Source: Turritopsis dohrnii (lineage: Eukaryota > Cnidaria > Hydrozoa > Anthoathecata > Oceaniidae). Taken from it: DNA of 64,000 bases. The stretch spans positions 1,916,893-1,980,892 of the forward strand of contig BQMF02000013.1 in the NCBI GenBank assembly GCA_027922465.2, read 5' to 3'. The notes beneath the pieces were generated by a model. It had not been told where the DNA came from, did no database searches, and saw only the letters and a program-made list of their open reading frames with translations. Position 1 is the first letter of the stretch; the number at the start of each line of letters is the position of its first letter. This document shows, piece by piece, positions 12,001-22,360 of this stretch. The position numbers and the translations under genes were made by a program.

Positions 12001-12150
12001 ACAGCTGTGTTAAAAGTCTACCACGCAATCGATCCAATACTTACTCCTATCACGTTTCTGGTATTATATTTCACTTATCAAAAGATGTTAAAGATTTGGA
12101 AGAAGTTTCAAGTGTTTTTAATTAAAAGAATCAACAAAAAGTTAAATTGA
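8959..12150 (+). CDS. Open 3' part of the beta-helix/polytopic protein (1063 codons)
   Basis: This is the same gene as the pseudogene entry, downstream of its last stop. The ATG is simply the first one after the TGA at 8896 and is probably internal. Residues 1 to about 370 continue the beta-helix. About 394-555 form a Cys-rich segment (CRPCIKGFF, then CKPCPSGGTC, NYWGYL, CPNGYCC, CNAHRFGPLCSKC). From about 557 there are nine or ten hydrophobic spans, the first in MFWLSIFLTSLLYVLAVGYL and the last near 1025-1045, with an acidic loop after the first. Related beta-helix plus multi-span proteins are common, uncharacterised, in cnidarians and protists; a membrane receptor or channel-like role is inference. 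AATAAA follows at 12300-12305. The intact length suggests recent inactivation or an independently used part. Confidence 0.65.
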   Translation: MEEIKATYTFLYFDNLDHINTRDINFINGSADVLVLLRKVSSVLLSKFHIHTMKVKETFLNLQSIKSISFSELWITNGRSVGCLKLLNSKLASLSSMVIDNTTSNELMFDLNEVKNVIISDLEVRNSKTPKVISILPYTIYNQNRYAARINKNEDESLYSLTKITERKKYNKMLTVKSILEFNQTGRLRIDTRDSFARDAIEKARRAESTSFFTPMEDEFIMHLENIQFKNMTIHIAIQSGKGYLRIQKCEIVHSRLERFLNFEEGTVEMFDSKIISNEGVQVINANLTIDHSTFQVSKSAVHYRNFADSTYMLNIKDVKIVSFSKNQPTITIKGDKVINVNMLRVEVALKESKKDLPVIEIFTKADFLLNFVDYINLTLSCPRNSLPNYDLTTRDGFLFEYYCRPCIKGFFAITDRNTTFFLSTTYSNSTFIKRGYLKYHRFEFSYFIMTSITNWTIYGSPNTLTCKPCPSGGTCNDNILSNDNYWGYLNQSTGNVKFYHCPNGYCCSATTTKCTSYNTCNAHRFGPLCSKCIDCYLVDYFSVNCLPTSKCKDPSMFWLSIFLTSLLYVLAVGYLDLLKKLWNLVKKITCWLTCQKLFKDELQEEEDSAENIEIELNSTNSIDEECNEHFLTRETTLSQGPDEDKCRWSGTLNILIAFYQLKQLLTIDLDLKYSKSKMNTYLADVFNLEIIKVSYNLCPSFTFNDFQKHTLKDLIFSLIMVVPVLMLAVSLHILYKCKKSSRVKETVVRNEQECRESCSSVTGSEIVAEVENMTNNYQKNDIYASNRQPDEISFLTRCYACFLRLISMRYKNLTTFTLVMVHCVAVGNEDLLYVFTDIKCWGITQYIAHLFLLLWIIPFPFSLLLSLKLLKWNYISAERFLVFMVVPAIVPFYYIWQSCSIRTLHKESNKLKSTIQLLFEQPYRDDITYWHSWLLYQRLIIGCLVVFQVDPISRLSFIFPLLVLFLLVQLQIKPYKDDLVNQLDSVALSLLITGVNTVRSILYVHRIPNDESMTAVLKVYHAIDPILTPITFLVLYFTYQKMLKIWKKFQVFLIKRINKKLN

Positions 12151-12299
12151 GTTATTTTTATTCAGGTCTGATATGCTCTGATATGCTGCGTGAGTTAAAT
12201 TTTTCTTCAATTTGCCCATTGGTTCGTTTGCATATAAAACCTGTTATTAGCTTACGTGAAAATTTGTTTTGATATCTTGTGGCGTTATACTTGAATATG

Positions 12300-12305
12300 A
12301 ATAAA
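12300..12305 (+). promoter_or_regulatory. Polyadenylation signal AATAAA
   Basis: A canonical AATAAA lies 150 bp past the stop of the beta-helix gene, in a plausible 3' UTR position. Confidence 0.4.
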
Positions 12306-12384
12306 GTGATTACAATATAAAGTTTCTATAGTCTACAGAATTTCTAAACTTACTATATTGAAACTGTGACAATATAATTTTTTA

Positions 12385-12602
12385 AGGGGGGTTTACACGT
12401 AAAGATTCTTGGAAAATATTTCTTTAAGCAGGTGTTTTAATGCTTTAAATTTAAATTGTACGCCAAAAAGTCAAGTTTTAGCGCCTCAACTCGTTAATTA
12501 TTAATTACCGCGTTGACCTTTTGATGTACAATTTAAGTTTAAAGCCTTAAAACACCTGCTTAAAAGAAAATTTTTTCAAGATCTTTACGTGTAAACCCCC
12601 CT
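12385..12602. mobile_element. Palindromic MITE, PIF/Harbinger-like, copy 1
   Basis: The 218-bp element consists of two inverted arms of about 90 bp: left AGGGGGGTTTACACGTAAAG, right ending CTTTACGTGTAAACCCCCCT. It is flanked by the 3-bp duplication TTA. TTA target duplications and G-rich ends fit PIF/Harbinger non-autonomous elements. A second copy lies at 59935-60173. Confidence 0.75.
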
Positions 12603-12605
12603 TTA

Positions 12606-13599
12606 CGTTATTGAAATTTCAACTAAGGGTCAACCTTTAAAAACAATTGGGCAGTGAATCAAGATTTCTCTTTTACTTTCCTTTTTTATATCAAGGACGC
12701 AGTTAAGTTCCAAAAAGAATGTTGGGCTTTGATTCACACATCAATCGTACTTAGTTCTGTCGTATTTATGTTATTGTATATCTTATTGTATTTTAGTCAT
12801 ATACACGTGATAATCAATTATAAATTTTATTATTTATATGCATGTGCGTATAATTTGAACCAGTTTGCATCACCCTTTTACCATAAACTGCTTCGCATGA
12901 GACATAAGCTTAATTAGTTCTTGGGACAATTCCCTATATTGAAATTTTGAGGAAGACTGTTCTCTCTAGAAAAAAGAAATGCATCTGTAATCATAGTTGA
13001 GAATTTATCCAATAATATCAAAAACCTCGATCTCTTATAGCAAACCTAAATGTTAGAATATAAATTATTGTAATTATGTTACTACGTATTTAATGGAATT
13101 AGGCTTCTCTACTTGTTTAAAGATAGTAAACTGTTATAATTAGAACTAAGGGTTTAAGATTGCTATCGGCAGTGGAAATTCCTCATTGGAAGACACGTGT
13201 GTAAAGGAGCAGCTGCAAATGTCTAAATAGCAAACAAAGAAATCAGCAAGTGACTGGCTCTCTTTCTTAGGACCTTCTTTTAGTTAACTTCGTTTCAAAA
13301 GAAAATTATGTGGACTATGATTTTATTTTTGTTAGAAAATAACATATCATAACTCAGCTGAAAACATATATTGCACAATTTCTGATATTAGACGGTGTTT
13401 ATCTAGTACTTATTTTATGTTTTTGATATTATGTAGTGCAACCATAGGAAATGGAAGTTTGAAAAATTATTCACCTTTGAGAATTCCAATTACAGAGAAA
13501 ATTTTGCCGTAGGTAGGTGAAAATTTATTCGAATTATAGAGTTTTTCGGATTGTGCCGTTTGCAAATTTGTTGAACTTCACTGATTTGAACTCAATGCA
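12606..13599. other. Non-coding stretch
   Basis: No gene or repeat is recognised. An 87-codon frame at 12654 would need a GTG start and has low-complexity hydrophobic content, so it is not called. Confidence 0.5.
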
Positions 13600-13686
13600 A
13601 CCTACCGGTCGATGTCTAAGGGATTCTTGAAAAGATCTACTTCAAACAAAGGCTAGCTGATGTGTATTAGGAACAAGTAAGGGGTT

Positions 13687-14340
13687 TTGGAAATCACAAC
13701 GGCAATGAAGCTGCGTCGTGAGTTAAATGAAAGCTTACTACAAATATCGCTACTTTTCGTCAGATATCTTCCCTTAAATTTGAAAAACATGACTTTTGAT
13801 GACTTTTTGACGGAATTGAAGCTCCTGAGTCGAAATTGTACTTACTGCAAAGATTGTTACCTGGGCTGCTAAGGGACAGAATTGTAGCAGGGACAAAAAG
13901 TGATGCGGTACGCAAGAAAATGCTGGCGGAAAATGAGCCCACATTGGAGAGAGCAATTAACATTTGCGGAGCGGCAGAGAAAGCCATGGAAGGCATGGAA
14001 TCCTTAAGGATAAAGATGAAGAAAGTGAGGTTGCGTGGCTGAAAGGAAAATGCGGGTCTCAAAACAACAGCAAGACTTATGAAGATAGAAGTATGAGAGC
14101 TAATTTTTCAAATGATAAATGCAAGTTCTGTATGCGTTTTCATCCATTTGGTAGAAACAACTGTCTCGCATGGGGAAAGAAATTTTTAACTGTAACTACA
14201 TGAACCATTTTGCTGATAGTTCAATGTGTGGAAATAAGAGAGCCAATGATAAGAAAGCCACTGATAAGAGCGTAGAGTTAATTGAGGCTCAAGGCATGGA
14301 AAAAGGGTTAGGAGCCCTATTCTTAGGTAAGGTTCGCAAA
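13687..14340 (+). pseudogene. Retrotransposon Gag remnant
   Basis: Two overlapping frames (13687-13872 and 13836-14042) together give a Gag-like segment: a TFDDFLTELKLLSRNC stretch, then LLRDRIVAG and ERAINICGAAE, as in Ty3/gypsy Gag near the capsid end. The change of frame near 13850 is a frameshift. Further on, CKFCMRFHPFGRNNC (about 14120-14162) resembles the zinc-knuckle region of the same family. It is broken by at least two frame changes. Confidence 0.55.
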
Positions 14341-14364
14341 CAATAAATATCAAATTGACGTAAT

Positions 14365-17240
14365 GCAGGGAAAGGCGGTCGTAAACTACGTATGAAGATC
14401 GACACGGGAGCAGAAGTGACTGTTATAGGACTAAATCATTTACAGTTTTTTGACATAACAAAACAGAATCTGCTTAAGTCAAACAGAAGATTGGTGGGTC
14501 CAGATAATCACAAATTCAAGTGCTATAGGTGTTTTGAGTCAACCTTGCGTCGAGGAAAGAAAGAAATTTTTGAAGTTATTTAATGAATTTATGGACATGC
14601 CCTTATTGGGGCAGCCTGTAATATACAGTCTGGATCTAGTGACAGTAAAATCTAGTGTTGATGTTGTGACAAGTAACAATTCGTCGAAGTCAATAAAGGA
14701 CATTGTGGAAGGTTTTAAAGAGGTATTTGAGAGTCCGGGGCAAGTGGAAGGCAAGGCGATTCACATTGAAACCGATAAAGATGCAATTCCATACCACATC
14801 ACTGCTCCTCGAAAGGTACCAATACCACTCCTACAACCACTAAAAAAGGAAATAGACAGAATGTTAGAAATGGGAGTGATTAAAAGAATTGAGGAACCAA
14901 CCGACTGGTGTCATCCAATAGTTGTAGCACCCAAGTCCAACGGCTAATTCAGATTATGTATTGACCTGACGAAATTGAATAGCGTGACGAAAAGAGAATT
15001 GTACCAATTAGACAGTACGGTAGAGACATTGGCAAAACTTGGTGATAAATGCAAAATTATGTCCAAAGTAGATGGCAATAGTGGATTTTTGCAAATGAAA
15101 TTGGACGAGGACAGTCAGAAAAAGTGTACATTTATCATTACATTTGGAGGTTCTGCCCTAGGAGGGCTCCATTCGGATTATCACCAATGCCAGAAATTTT
15201 TAATCGAGAAATGAATCGAAGGTGTTGTTAAAAGCATGAATGACTTTTTGATTTACGGAAAGGATGACAGTGAACATGATGACAAACTCGAAACATTTCT
15301 GAAACGTCTTCAAGAAAAAGGTGTGACACTAAATCTTGAAAAATGTGTATTCAGGACTGATACTGTTGAATATTTTGGGTTTTCGTTATCACCAAAAGGA
15401 GTCCACCCAATTAATGAGAAAGTTGAAGCTACTACCAAATTTACACAACCTTCTTCCATCACCGAACTCAGAAGGTTCCTAGGTATGGCTCAGCAACTCT
15501 CTAGCTTTTGTCCACAACTTTCGAAGGAGGCCCAACCACTACGTAAACTCTTGAGCTGTAAAAATGAATTTTTGTGAACAGAAGAGCATTCCAGAACTTT
15601 TTTAAAGCTGAATGAAATCCTGGCTTCCCCGACCACATTAGCGCTGTATGATGTAAGAAGAAAACAAAAATTCGAAGTGATGGTAGCCTATTAAACGGTA
15701 TAAGTGTAATTAAGTATCAAAGAGATAATAAAGAGTGGAAACAAGTCGACTGCGCTTCTCGTTTCTTAACAAATATTGAAAAGAATTAATGCAATAGAGC
15801 TGCAAATGCTAGCTGCTTCATGGGGGATGAATAGAATGAATGTATATCTACAAGATTTGCAACATTTTGACCTGGAGACTGATCATAAACCACTAGTGAC
15901 AATATTGAACACAAAACTACTGAGTGAACTTTCTCCCAGAATAAAACGCATGAGAATAAAAATGTTGAAATTCAAATTCACAGCGACTTGTGTACCTGGA
16001 AAAGAACTGCAAGATGCAGACGCCCTTTCACGTGCACATACATCATCATCGACTGCTACGGACTTAGTATATGACAATGAAGTTATGGTACATGTAAATA
16101 GCGTGATGGACTGTCTACCAGCTAGTGATGAAATGTTACAGAGAATAGTGTTTAAAACTGAAAAGTATGAACTTTTGACAGAAGTAAAGTCATACATCCA
16201 AGAAGGTTGGCCAACAAACAGAAATCAGTGTTTAAAAACCGTATCGCCGTACTGGGAATATCCTTGTAATCTGGCAATGATAAGAGGACTTATGCTGCTA
16301 GGCGATCGTATTGTTATTCCTTTGACTCTTCGAATATAAATTTTAACAAAAATTCATGCTGGGCATTTTGGGATGGAGAAATGTAAGCTTCGGGCAAGAC
16401 GAAATGTTTATTGGCCAGGCATGAATGAAGATATTGAGAAAACTGTGAGAAAGTGCAAAACGTGTACTGAATTGCTACCGTCTAAGCCGAAACTACCAAT
16501 GATATATCATGAAGTGCCTAATCGACCATGGCAAAAGATTGGTAGCGACATCTTTGAATATGCAGGCTAAAGTTATTTAGTCATCGCAGATTAATTTTCA
16601 TTATGGCCAGATACAGATAGATGCACTAAAACAAGGAATTCCGGAGCATTAGTTTCGGACAATGGATCACAATATAAGTCCAAGAAGTTTCGGACATTTA
16701 TGTGTGACTGGAAGGTCAAACATATAAATAGCAGCCCTCGATACCCAAAGTCAAATGGATTTGCAGAGTCAATGGTCAAAAGTGTCAAGAGGACCATAAA
16801 GAAATGCGTTCTTTCCCAGGAAGATATTTATATGTGGTTACTAATTCTTCGAAATTCGCCATTACACTGCGGTTTGTCTCCAGCACAAATATGTATGGTA
16901 CGAGAGCTTTGTGACAACTTGCCAAAAACTTGCATGCCCGGAACCTCAATGCCTCAGCGAAATCTGACACACAAGAGAGACAACATTCAAAGAGAAGCTA
17001 TGAACAAGTTATACAAAAACAAGATAAAACTGAATAATTCTCACCAGGAAATCAGGTGGCCATTCAGGATCCAACTTCAAAGGAATGGTCACTATGAGGA
17101 AGAATTGCGAAAAAAGTAGCCCCCAGGTCATTTCAAGTTTTGGCAGAGGGAAAGGCGTTGCTAAGAATCATCTACGAAAAGTTTATGCAGTTGTTTCATC
17201 AAATGCCAATCTGCCTGGAATTAGGTGCCCCCTTCCCCTT
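14365..17240 (+). pseudogene. Retrotransposon Pol remnant (PR-RT-RNaseH-IN)
   Basis: Protease has the DTGAEV active-site motif at about 14400. RT begins with PYHITAPRKVPIPL (about 14790) and runs to LRRFLGMAQQLS (about 15470). RNase H has LETDHKPLVTIL and ADALSRAH (15870-16040). Integrase has an HAGHFGMEKC and CKTC zinc-binding start (16350-16480), then VSDNGSQY and SPRYPKSNGFAE. Lesions include TAA at 14945-14947, loss of frame near 15160, the polymerase motif degraded to SMNDFLIYG (normally with two aspartates), TGA at 15575-15577, frame loss at 15690-15780, and a deletion plus frameshift in the integrase core near 16600-16640. It cannot make a working polyprotein. Confidence 0.75.
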
Positions 17241-17578
17241 AACTTGTGTTAAGAGGAAGAGGGCACCTAGTCCCTGCCAGCCCTAGTCACTCTAATATTG
17301 AAATCTGTTGTAATGATAGAGACACAGTTGCTAGTCAAACATGTTCTGCTGAAACAGATTCAGACTGTGATAAACAGTTGCATATGGAGATGAAGGGACA
17401 GAAGTTCTTAAAACCAGAACAAGGATTTGACGTTTGGTAAATAAACCAGTTAGATACCGTGAATAGAAATAACGTAGAGGAAGAGAGTACTTTATTTATT
17501 TATATTTTATTTATATTTCTTTACTTGCTATTGTAGGCCATTTAGTTATATTCTTGGTATTTGTTGAGATAAGGGAGA

Positions 17579-17690
17579 TGTTAGGATATTATTAGGACAC
17601 CACTATGGTTTTATATATATGCCGGTGCCGGCACTTTAGGATTAATCTGAAAACATAACAGAAGACGAGAAGAACCTTGTTTCAACAAAT
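17579..17690 (+). repeat. Putative 3' LTR or LTR fragment
   Basis: It starts TGTTAGGATATTATTAGG just after a purine-rich tract, contains a TATATATA box (17611-17620) and GCCGGTGCCGGC, and could end at TTTCAACA. At about 110 bp it is short for a gypsy LTR, and no 5' partner is seen. Confidence 0.3.
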
Positions 17691-17699
17691 TTCTTAGGG

Positions 17700-18590
17700 A
17701 ACTAAAATTGTTTTCGATAAAAAGCCATTTATTATCCATGTTCCCAATTTTTCATCCGATTTTCAATATTGAATGCAAAATTTGACAACGTTGACATACA
17801 AATGATATTTCAACTGGAAAATTCAGGTGGTTTGTTGCGCTGCTTAATTAAAGATAACTTTAACATGCTTTGGTCAAACACGTAGCGCGCCAATCAGTTT
17901 TGCTTTCAATTACATGAAAACAGAATTTAAAACGATAGAGAAATAAATAAAAATTACATCTTTGTTTTTGTGGACGAATCTATCAGCGGATAATAAAAAT
18001 GTTTTGTTTGGCTAGCCAAAAATTAGAAAAATAAATAAGAGTTCGTTTTCAACGAAATTGCAAATTACAAGATGGGGAATTTACTTTTGCTATTGAGATC
18101 TCGAAAAGTTGCGAAATTTCTAATATCATTTTTTCTCTATTTATAGCCAAAATGAGAATTATTCATCAGATGCTCCTATTGGATTTGTTTTCTTAGGCAA
18201 TGAAAACTGTAGGTGTTCGAGACTTTTTAATTGTCTTTAAACACGATTGTCACTGTCCATCGAGTTCTCTTTCTATGCTTTTCCTTTGGTGACACTGTTT
18301 TTCTGAAATTGCCTATTCCTATACAAAGCTACCATTCTTTGAAAATCATTTTTGTCATGGTTACTGAACAACTATTGGTAAGCATTTTAATAAGTTTTAT
18401 CATTATCAATACCTGTGTCAAAAACTAACAACTCACTGCAACGAAGAGTTTATCTTTTGAATTGGTGGATATATCACGTGCCTTTCTATAGAAATGATGT
18501 TTTTAACGATTTAGCAGTGCTCTTTAACAAAAATAAGTTATGGGTCAGTAGTGAAAGTGTATTTGATAATAGTTTGTATGCTAGCTCATA
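17700..18590. other. Non-coding stretch
   Basis: AT-rich sequence without a recognisable gene. ORFs at 18231 and 18415 lack domain signatures. Confidence 0.5.
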
Positions 18591-18597
18591 CACTTGC

Positions 18598-19054
18598 TAC
18601 ACCGACAAATGTAGTAACTCCGACAAATGTAGTAAAAATCAACGACAAATGTAGTAATGCTAAATGTAGTAAAAATCAACGACAAATGTAATATAACCTA
18701 CGTCAAATTTAGTAAAAGGTTGAAATGAGCCATAACTAGGCCAACACACACGAAGATGTTTTTGCTTGTATTAACAGGCTCTTACTGTGCATGCGCAAAT
18801 TCCAGGTTTATTAAACAGTTACCTGATAGCCCTTAAAAAGTTACCTGGTAAAGACCTTCGTATGTTTGGCGTAATTATGGATCATTTTAACCTTAAAGGC
18901 GTTTATTATATTTGTCGGAGTTACTACATTTGCCCTTAATTTTTACTACATTTAGCGTTACTTAATTTGTCGGAGTTACTACATTTGTCGTAGAAATAAT
19001 ACTACATTTGACGCAGTTACTACATTTGGCGGAGTTACTACATTTGTCGGTGTA
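18598..19054. mobile_element. Foldback-like element with CGACAAATGTAGTAA subrepeats
   Basis: The left arm (18598-18720) holds several copies of a unit close to CGACAAATGTAGTAA with variable linkers. The right arm (18905-19054) holds the same units inverted (TTACTACATTTGTCGGAG). The outermost bases, CTACACCGACAAATG and CATTTGTCGGTGTA, are mirror images. The centre has no coding potential. Arms made of subrepeats are characteristic of foldback elements. Confidence 0.65.
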
Positions 19055-19468
19055 ATTACACTAACTGCTTCTTAGAGACAAGGTTGTTCGTTGCACAGTT
19101 CATTTCAACAATTCAAATTTTTCATAGCTTGCTGACTACTTCCTCCGATGAATTCGAAAGCCAGTTTCATGGAACGAATTCTTTACTGGGTCAGTTTTGT
19201 AACCTTGGCATTTTTGTATATGAGTGATGTTTAACCAATTGATATCTAATAAATGTTGAATGAATCAGTCGGTTAAAGTATATAATGAATTACAAAAACT
19301 GAAATCGTTTACCTTATTAATTATACAATAACACAAAAGAATTTAAAGAATACGAAACGAAAAAAAAAAAACTTGTTTTGTGATATTTGAAAGACTTTTA
19401 AGATTGCCATATTTGAGTAAAGTCGATTCCAACCGTTCCTGTCTTCAACTATAACAAAGAAAGAAAAG

Positions 19469-22326
19469 ATGAATTTGTTTACATATATTGTATTGGTAAT
19501 TACCACCACAACACATGCTTCATCAACGCCTAAAGTTAATCTGGTTGGAAACGTAAAGGTCACTACAAGATATGGAAACTACAAACGACATCATAATGTA
19601 ACAATCACTTTTGGAGAATTGATTGGATTTTCAGTGCAAACAAGAAAAGAATGTGGAAGTTCTTGCCTTCACCATGTTGATTGCAATGGTTTCATATTGA
19701 CAAGAAATTTTCAAATTCCACCATTATCATGTCGATTGTTCAAGGGAAACTTAGATACCAATCACTACCGTGTCACTGAAACAAATCTTGAAGATTTTTA
19801 TGAAATCCAAGTCAGTAGTTCAATCCTTTTCCGTAATTTCTATTCTACAACCGCAATCAGATTTGTATCATTTGTTCATTCCTCCTTGACTATTTACACT
19901 TTGTTTTTGATATTATAAATTACGTAATTGCAAAAAACGTGAAATAGACCTTGAACTGGATGCAGTCATAAAGCTAGCCAAGGACAGGACTCTCCTGTAG
20001 ATATAAATCTCACTTTAAGGCAATGTACATAGTCTAGAAAATTCATTAAAATTATTAGGCGCCATGTTCAGCCTGCGTTGTGTTACTCCCAAGAGTTTAC
20101 CAAATGTAAAATTAAGGAATTGCCAACGGACAGTGTACTCATGTTGTAGAGCTCAGCCAAAAAAATGTATCGTTTTGATACGACCAACCGTTACAGAGAT
20201 ATTGTAGATCAAAGAATTTGGTGACGTCACAGATCCGTTCCCCTGAAAAATTAGGCCCAAATTTTTCGCCACGTTATCGCCTGTATCTCTTGCCCAGTCA
20301 CATAATGATTTTATGAACTGAAATTAATGAAAATCAATGGGTCAGAAGACATTGGCTTACAACAAATATCTTACTTTTGTTTCTATACAGAATGCATGCA
20401 CAAAAAATCCTGGTATATGTGAACATGGTAGTGTTTGTATTCCTCATTTCCATAACAACAGTTACTTTTGTGATTGGTGTCAGGAACCGTTCTATGGAAA
20501 ACATTGTAATGAAACAGACGGTTAGTACATAATTGGTAATGTTGAAAGCACTAAATGAATTGAATTGATTTTCAAATTGAATTTTTTAGATGCATTTGAG
20601 GATTCGCATCAAGGTAATGTTTGATAATCCCATATTGTAATCCAACAACGTTTTATGGCAGAATTGCCTTTGAATTATTTCTTAGCCAATTTCTTGTTTT
20701 CTTAGAATCTCCTTTCGTGAATAAACAAAAGCAATAAGTTAGAACATGTTCAGTGGAAGTGCTGGTGTCATATGTTTTGATTCCGAACATTACATGCAAA
20801 GAAAAGTTTCTCTCTGCAACTCATGAAAATTTCGATAAGTGCAGTTTGTTTGAAGAGGACATGATCAATATTTAATCATACTTGATGAAATTTCTAAGAA
20901 CCGTATGAGTACATAATTGCAGTCTGTTATTGCGTAATATGTATAATGATTGCATAAGTTGACTAACAGGCTAAGAAAGGCTCTTTTTATATAAAATCAA
21001 ATGTTAACTTTTTGTATTACATTTGCATCTTGAACATTTTGTCTGGGTCTTTGAAAGTTTGAACAGTATTTAGCTTTAAACATAAGTGATCATCATGTGA
21101 ATTATTGATTATAAACATACAGTAAGTATATCTTTTCTCTTAGACATAATAGTTGGCAAAAATTCGTCATGTCGCCAACTTCTCAAGAACTATGGAACAA
21201 AGCCAGGAATATTTAACATACATCCGTGGAGAGATTGGAGAAAACTCAGAGTGGAATGTAACAATGGTATTGTCACAGATGTTTTTTTATGTTTTAATAT
21301 CTGTAATAATTGCAAAATTCACTGGATGTCGACAGAGTTACACTAAAAGGACCTCCTAGTAGTCCTCAAAGCCATGGATGATTTTGGGCAATGTTTACAT
21401 AAAGTTGTTCGTAAATATTTCTCCAAATATTATAACAATCTGCATAATGAACACAATTGAAGGGTAATGATTTTAAGTTTGAACGTTTTTTTTTTGAATT
21501 TGACCAAACTTGAGGGAAGATTCACTTCTCGTGAAGGTTTAATTTTGAGAATATTTCATGGTTGGGAGTAATTATGCAATTGTGAGATACATCCTGAAGT
21601 CTTTAAGTCATTTCGCTTCTTGAGTACATTAAGCAGAGTGTTAAAATATAAGTACTGGCTAAGGCCTTTATATTTTCTGATGTAACTCAGTTGTTTTTTC
21701 CATACTTCCTTCTTAAAGCCTTTTAGTGAACAAAACAAAATGTCTAGTTTTTTATTAAGCTGCCCAATCACGCTAACCATCGTGACCTTGCATACCGTAA
21801 TTGAGCGGTCTTGATAAAATGAAAATATTTCAATTTAGGGGGACAGATGAACATCATGAAGATATATACATTTGACACTGAACCGCTTGTAACATCTCAT
21901 GTAAGTCTCACGCTTCCAGGGATGAGTCTTGCAGGTGCATATTCTGTTGGGACAAATTTTTTGAATTCACTTTACAAGTTAATAAAGTTTAACACAATGT
22001 TGTGGTATTGCAAGACATCTGAAATGACCGACTACAGACCGTTCGTTATACAATCATTTTTGTCACAAGCTCACGAGAACGTTTTTAAGTATATGATTGG
22101 TGAAACTGACATCTTACCATCTGCTTGTGGCGTGGGAATCGACTGCAAATCATTGATAAATCAAACCATATCAGCCATAAACGTTCCTTTTGATAAGCGC
22201 TATTATCGAGATGTTTTCAATTACAAAAACGGTAGTGTGCTGAGTCTAAATGGGCAGATGTTTGGATGTTATCATCCTCTACGACACATCAAAGCAGGGG
22301 ATAATGTACTTGTACTTGTATGGTAG
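19469..22326 (+). CDS. PAN/Apple-EGF secreted protein with novel C-terminal domain (paralogue A)
   Basis: Five exons by splice sites and paralogy: 19469-19810, 20391-20520, 20590-20613, 21144-21266, 21839-22326. Exon 1 gives a signal peptide (MNLFTYIVLVITTTTHASS) and a PAN/Apple domain (ECGSSCLHHVDCNGF ... CRLFKGNL). Exon 2 is one EGF-like module (NPGICEHGSVC ... CDWCQEPFYGKHC). Exon 3 is an eight-residue linker. Exons 4-5 encode about 200 residues starting GKNSSCRQLLKNYGTKPG, then IHPWRDWRKL, with six cysteines conserved in paralogue B. The opening resembles the start of fibrinogen-type domains, but the hallmark fibrinogen core is absent, so the domain is unassigned. No membrane anchor is seen, so it is probably secreted. 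Intron phases (0,1,1,1) match paralogue B. AATAAA lies at 22355. Confidence 0.8.
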
Positions 22327-22354
22327 TGGGAAATGATTGTAAATCATTTATCCT

Positions 22355-22360
22355 AATAAA
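22355..22360 (+). promoter_or_regulatory. Polyadenylation signal AATAAA
   Basis: A canonical hexamer 29 bp past the stop of paralogue A. Confidence 0.4.

Larger units (their letters stand above)
6366..12150 (+). pseudogene. Beta-helix, Cys-rich, polytopic membrane protein gene, disrupted
   Basis: An exon starts after a clear acceptor (TCTTTCTTTTTCAG, ending near 6365) and reads on as SAYDFRVHFIS. Removing the MITE at 6397-7044 and one target duplication joins this to LNGVDSRNCGNITDPCKTL, the NG-D-CG-PC-TL opening typical of secreted beta-helix proteins. It continues through a parallel beta-helix with 49-residue repeats (about 8000-9060), a Cys-rich segment and a polytopic membrane half. Lesions seen: MITE insertion; a frameshift pair near 7130 and 7205; a +1 shift near 7545 and a +2 shift near 8345; in-frame TAA at 8800-8802 and TGA at 8896-8898. 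The shifts come in pairs that restore frame. An upstream exon with the signal peptide was not identified. It is a pseudogene as given; sequence error could explain some lesions but not the MITE. Confidence 0.7.
13600..17690 (+). mobile_element. Decayed Ty3/gypsy LTR retrotransposon
   Basis: Gag remnant, protease, reverse transcriptase, RNase H and integrase segments occur in the Ty3/gypsy order on the plus strand, broken by stops and frameshifts. Termini are uncertain: a possible 3' LTR starts at 17579 after a purine-rich AGATAAGGGAGA, but no matching 5' LTR was found, so the 5' boundary is approximate. It is dead as given. Confidence 0.75.

Noticed and set aside
12654..12917. 87-codon hydrophobic ORF
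   Set aside because: Needs a GTG start, composition is that of translated AT-rich DNA, and it has no neighbours or splice signals.
13055..13080. Possible 5' LTR start TGTTAGAATATAAATTATTG for the gypsy element
   Set aside because: Similarity to the putative 3' LTR ends after about ten bases.
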